Source of the DNA: Candidatus Cloacimonadota bacterium
GTDB taxonomy: Bacteria > Cloacimonadota > Cloacimonadia > Cloacimonadales > TCS61
DNA length: 5,371 bases
Reading direction: 5' to 3'
NCBI GenBank assembly: GCA_030628755.1
Contig: DAOVQH010000187.1
Span: 1-5,371 of the forward strand
Under the pieces are notes generated by a model that saw nothing but the letters and a program-made list of their open reading frames with translations, made no database searches and had not been told where the DNA came from. Each line of letters begins with the position of its first letter. Position 1 is the first letter of the stretch. Positions 3,821-5,371 of this stretch are shown piece after piece. The position numbers and the translations under genes were made by a program.

Positions 3821-5371
3821 TTACATATACTGCAATCTATACAGATCGTAGTATAATCCTTCATTTGCAAGCAATTCCTGATGTGTGCCAACTTCTCTGA
3901 TCTCACCTTTGTGAAGCACGATTATCCTGTCCACATTCTGAATAGTGGAAAGCCGATGAGCAATGATGATAGAAGTCCTATTTTCCATTAATTTCTTAAG
4001 AGCATCCTGTATCAAAATCTCTGTTTCGGTATCGATATTGGAAGTGGCTTCATCCAGCACAAAGATAGCCGGATCGTAGGCAAGCACACGGGCAAAGGCA
4101 ATTAGTTGACGTTGACCAACAGAAAAAGTAGCTCCTCTTTCCATTACAGGTTCATAATATTTTTCCGGTAAACTTTCTATAAACCTGTGAACATTCACAT
4201 ATTCCGAAACCTGCTGCATTCTTTCATCAGAAATTTTTTCATTATTCAAAACAATATTGTCTTTTATTGTGCCTGAAAAAAGGAAAACATCCTGCTGAAC
4301 AATGCCTATATTTCCACGTAATTCTTCCAAAGAATAGTCTGTAATATCTTTCCCGTCGATTATAATTCTTCCCTTCTGGAACGGATAAAGTCCAGAGATC
4401 AAACTGATGATCGATGTCTTCCCTGAACCTGTATGACCAACCAGTGCAACCTTTTCGCCGGCTTTTATCTTGAATGAAACACTTTTCAGAACTTCATCAT
4501 TTTTATTGTATTGAAGGCACACATTCTTAAACTCGATCTCACCTTTAAACCTTTTTTCCTTCTTGCCTCGTAAGGAAGAATGACTGTATCGGGGTTTCCT
4601 TTTTCCATTCTCCTTTCCTCCGATTTTCCCTTCCTCCTTTTTCCTTTTTCCTTTTTCCTTTCCTCCGATTCTCCCTTCTTCCTTTCGATAATCTTCCACC
4701 GGTTTATCCATCAGGTCAAAGATCCGTTCCGCGCCAGCCATTCCTGCCTGAAGAATATTGAACTTCTCACTTAAATGATGAATGGGTTCAAAAAATCTAT
4801 CTAAGTACCAGAGGAAAGCAATGAAAATTCCCAGCGAAAGTCTGTCTTGAAGTATCTGCACTCCACCATACCACAAAAGCACAGCAACAGCGATGTTACG
4901 GGTTGAATTGATCACCGGTCGGAAAAACGCAAAAAGCTTCAACATCGATCTTGCTGCTAAGTAGTATTCACCGTTAATTTGGGCAAATTCTTTTTTCTTT
5001 CGCTTATACTGATTGAACAACTGAATGATCTTAAAACCCGAAATATCTTCCGAAAGAGTTGCATTAATGTTGGCTAATTTTTTTCTAACCTTTCGGTAGA
5101 TTACCCTGCTCTTTTTAATAAAGAAAACGAATAGAATTACTGTGAATGGTAAAATTGAAAAAGTAACAAGTGCCAGTTTCACATCATAAACCAGCATTGC
5201 TATCATAATGCCAAAAAGAACAAAACTTTCCTGGATGAGTTGTATCAACCCGTTCCCGAACATTTCATTCAAGGTGCCGATATCGTTCGTAACCCGTGTA
5301 ACCAATCTTCCCACCGGATTTTTATCAAAGAAGGAAAGCGGCATTTTCTCGAGTCTAAGGAAAAGGTCTCG
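3821..5371 (-). CDS. ABC exporter half-transporter, MdlB/MsbA-like (5' end outside window)
   Basis: An inner-membrane exporter subunit with a transmembrane domain fused to an ATPase domain; it works as a dimer. The frame is open through the window edge: nine codons (RDLFLRLEK) precede the internal Met at 5344, so that Met is not the start. In window numbering (516 residues), FFDKNPVGRLVTRVTND at 14-30 is a conserved exporter loop. About four membrane segments follow (near 43-65, 66-84, 155-174 and 178-198); the first two are missing. ATPase motifs: Walker A GHTGSGKTS (312-320), Q-loop VQQD (358-361), signature FSVGQ (416-420, a variant of LSGGQ), Walker B FVLDE (437-441) with the catalytic Glu, and switch His in AHRLST (471-476). 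All are intact, so it should hydrolyse ATP. The substrate is unknown; the second half-transporter may lie outside. Oddity: a roughly 44-residue K/E/G/R-rich insertion in the linker. Confidence 0.93.
   Translation of the reverse strand, partial: RDLFLRLEKMPLSFFDKNPVGRLVTRVTNDIGTLNEMFGNGLIQLIQESFVLFGIMIAMLVYDVKLALVTFSILPFTVILFVFFIKKSRVIYRKVRKKLANINATLSEDISGFKIIQLFNQYKRKKKEFAQINGEYYLAARSMLKLFAFFRPVINSTRNIAVAVLLWYGGVQILQDRLSLGIFIAFLWYLDRFFEPIHHLSEKFNILQAGMAGAERIFDLMDKPVEDYRKEEGRIGGKEKGKRKKEEGKIGGKENGKRKPRYSHSSLRGKKEKRFKGEIEFKNVCLQYNKNDEVLKSVSFKIKAGEKVALVGHTGSGKTSIISLISGLYPFQKGRIIIDGKDITDYSLEELRGNIGIVQQDVFLFSGTIKDNIVLNNEKISDERMQQVSEYVNVHRFIESLPEKYYEPVMERGATFSVGQRQLIAFARVLAYDPAIFVLDEATSNIDTETEILIQDALKKLMENRTSIIIAHRLSTIQNVDRIIVLHKGEIREVGTHQELLANEGLYYDLYRLQYM
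4560..4580. repeat. Hairpin-forming segment inside the ABC gene linker
   Basis: The stretch ttcttgcct-cgta-aggaagaa can fold with 8 paired bases, one bulged G and a 4-base loop (TTCTT/AAGAA and CCT/AGG). It lies next to the tandem repeat within the extra linker coding for PRYSHSSLRGKKEKR. It resembles the small palindromic units found in intergenic repeats; that link is inference. Confidence 0.5.
4595..4684. repeat. 45-base tandem duplication encoding a 15-residue repeat
   Basis: Two adjacent 45-base units, 4684-4640 and 4639-4595 on the minus strand, encode KEEGRIGGKEKGKRK and KEEGKIGGKENGKRK, differing at two of 15 residues. The word cctttcctccgatt occurs at 4612-4625 and again at 4657-4670, exactly 45 bases apart. 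Inside the unit there is a shorter ggaaaaa repetition. The region is almost purely purine on the coding strand. Because the period is a multiple of three, copy-number change would keep the frame. The encoded segment sits in the linker between the membrane and ATPase domains, which tolerates length change. Confidence 0.88.

Noticed and set aside
4595..4684. CRISPR or similar repeat-spacer array
   Set aside because: There are only two adjacent units with no spacers, and they are in frame within the ABC gene.
4580..4774. Plus-strand frame rich in Ser, Phe, Pro and Leu
   Set aside because: It is the complement of the purine-rich linker repeat of the ABC gene; the composition is a by-product of that repeat.

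Overview
The window is AT-rich and every gene I can support lies on the minus strand. It runs from the 5' part of an essential housekeeping gene (alanyl-tRNA synthetase, low coordinates) to the 3' part of an ABC exporter half-transporter gene (high coordinates). Both flanking genes are cut by the window edges. The base composition, strong GGAGG ribosome sites, the C/H-rich AlaRS variant and several intergenic repeat families suggest an uncultured anaerobic Gram-negative-type bacterium. A Cloacimonadota-like lineage is a guess from style only; I cannot assign a taxon from this sequence.

Between the two flanking genes, about 1300-3700 is a cluster of small toxin-antitoxin (TA) genes, all in one direction. 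In order of transcription (high to low coordinates) they are: (i) an orphan PF09720/TIGR02574-type antitoxin gene interrupted by an in-frame amber codon; (ii) an intact UPF0175 + DUF3368 (PIN-like) pair with overlapping genes; (iii) a HigA-like XRE antitoxin 20 bases further on, with no HigB/RelE partner; (iv) an MNT nucleotidyltransferase overlapping a HEPN gene that stops after 29 codons; (v) an intact DUF2281 antitoxin + PIN-domain toxin pair with a TAATG junction. Two modules look complete and three are orphaned or broken, so the segment reads as a hot spot where TA modules accumulate and decay.

The second theme is repeat DNA inside and next to genes. The alaS reading frame contains about 25 extra codons made of a repeat (…CGGTGTCTT… and …CCACGAAGA…) whose relative lies in the spacer directly after the ABC gene. 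The ABC transporter linker contains a 45-base (15-residue) tandem duplication followed by a hairpin-like segment, all in frame. A decamer repeat (gcgaaNNNac) fills the alaS leader, and its 11-base core also sits exactly where the HEPN gene is broken.

No rRNA, tRNA, CRISPR array, transposase or convincing intrinsic terminator was seen. No stretch over 300 bases lacks a gene; the longest spacers are 1121-1292 (alaS leader) and 3698-3820 (between the amber-broken antitoxin gene and the ABC gene). I found no evidence for a wholly new molecular system; the notable features are the TA cluster and the in-frame repeat insertions.
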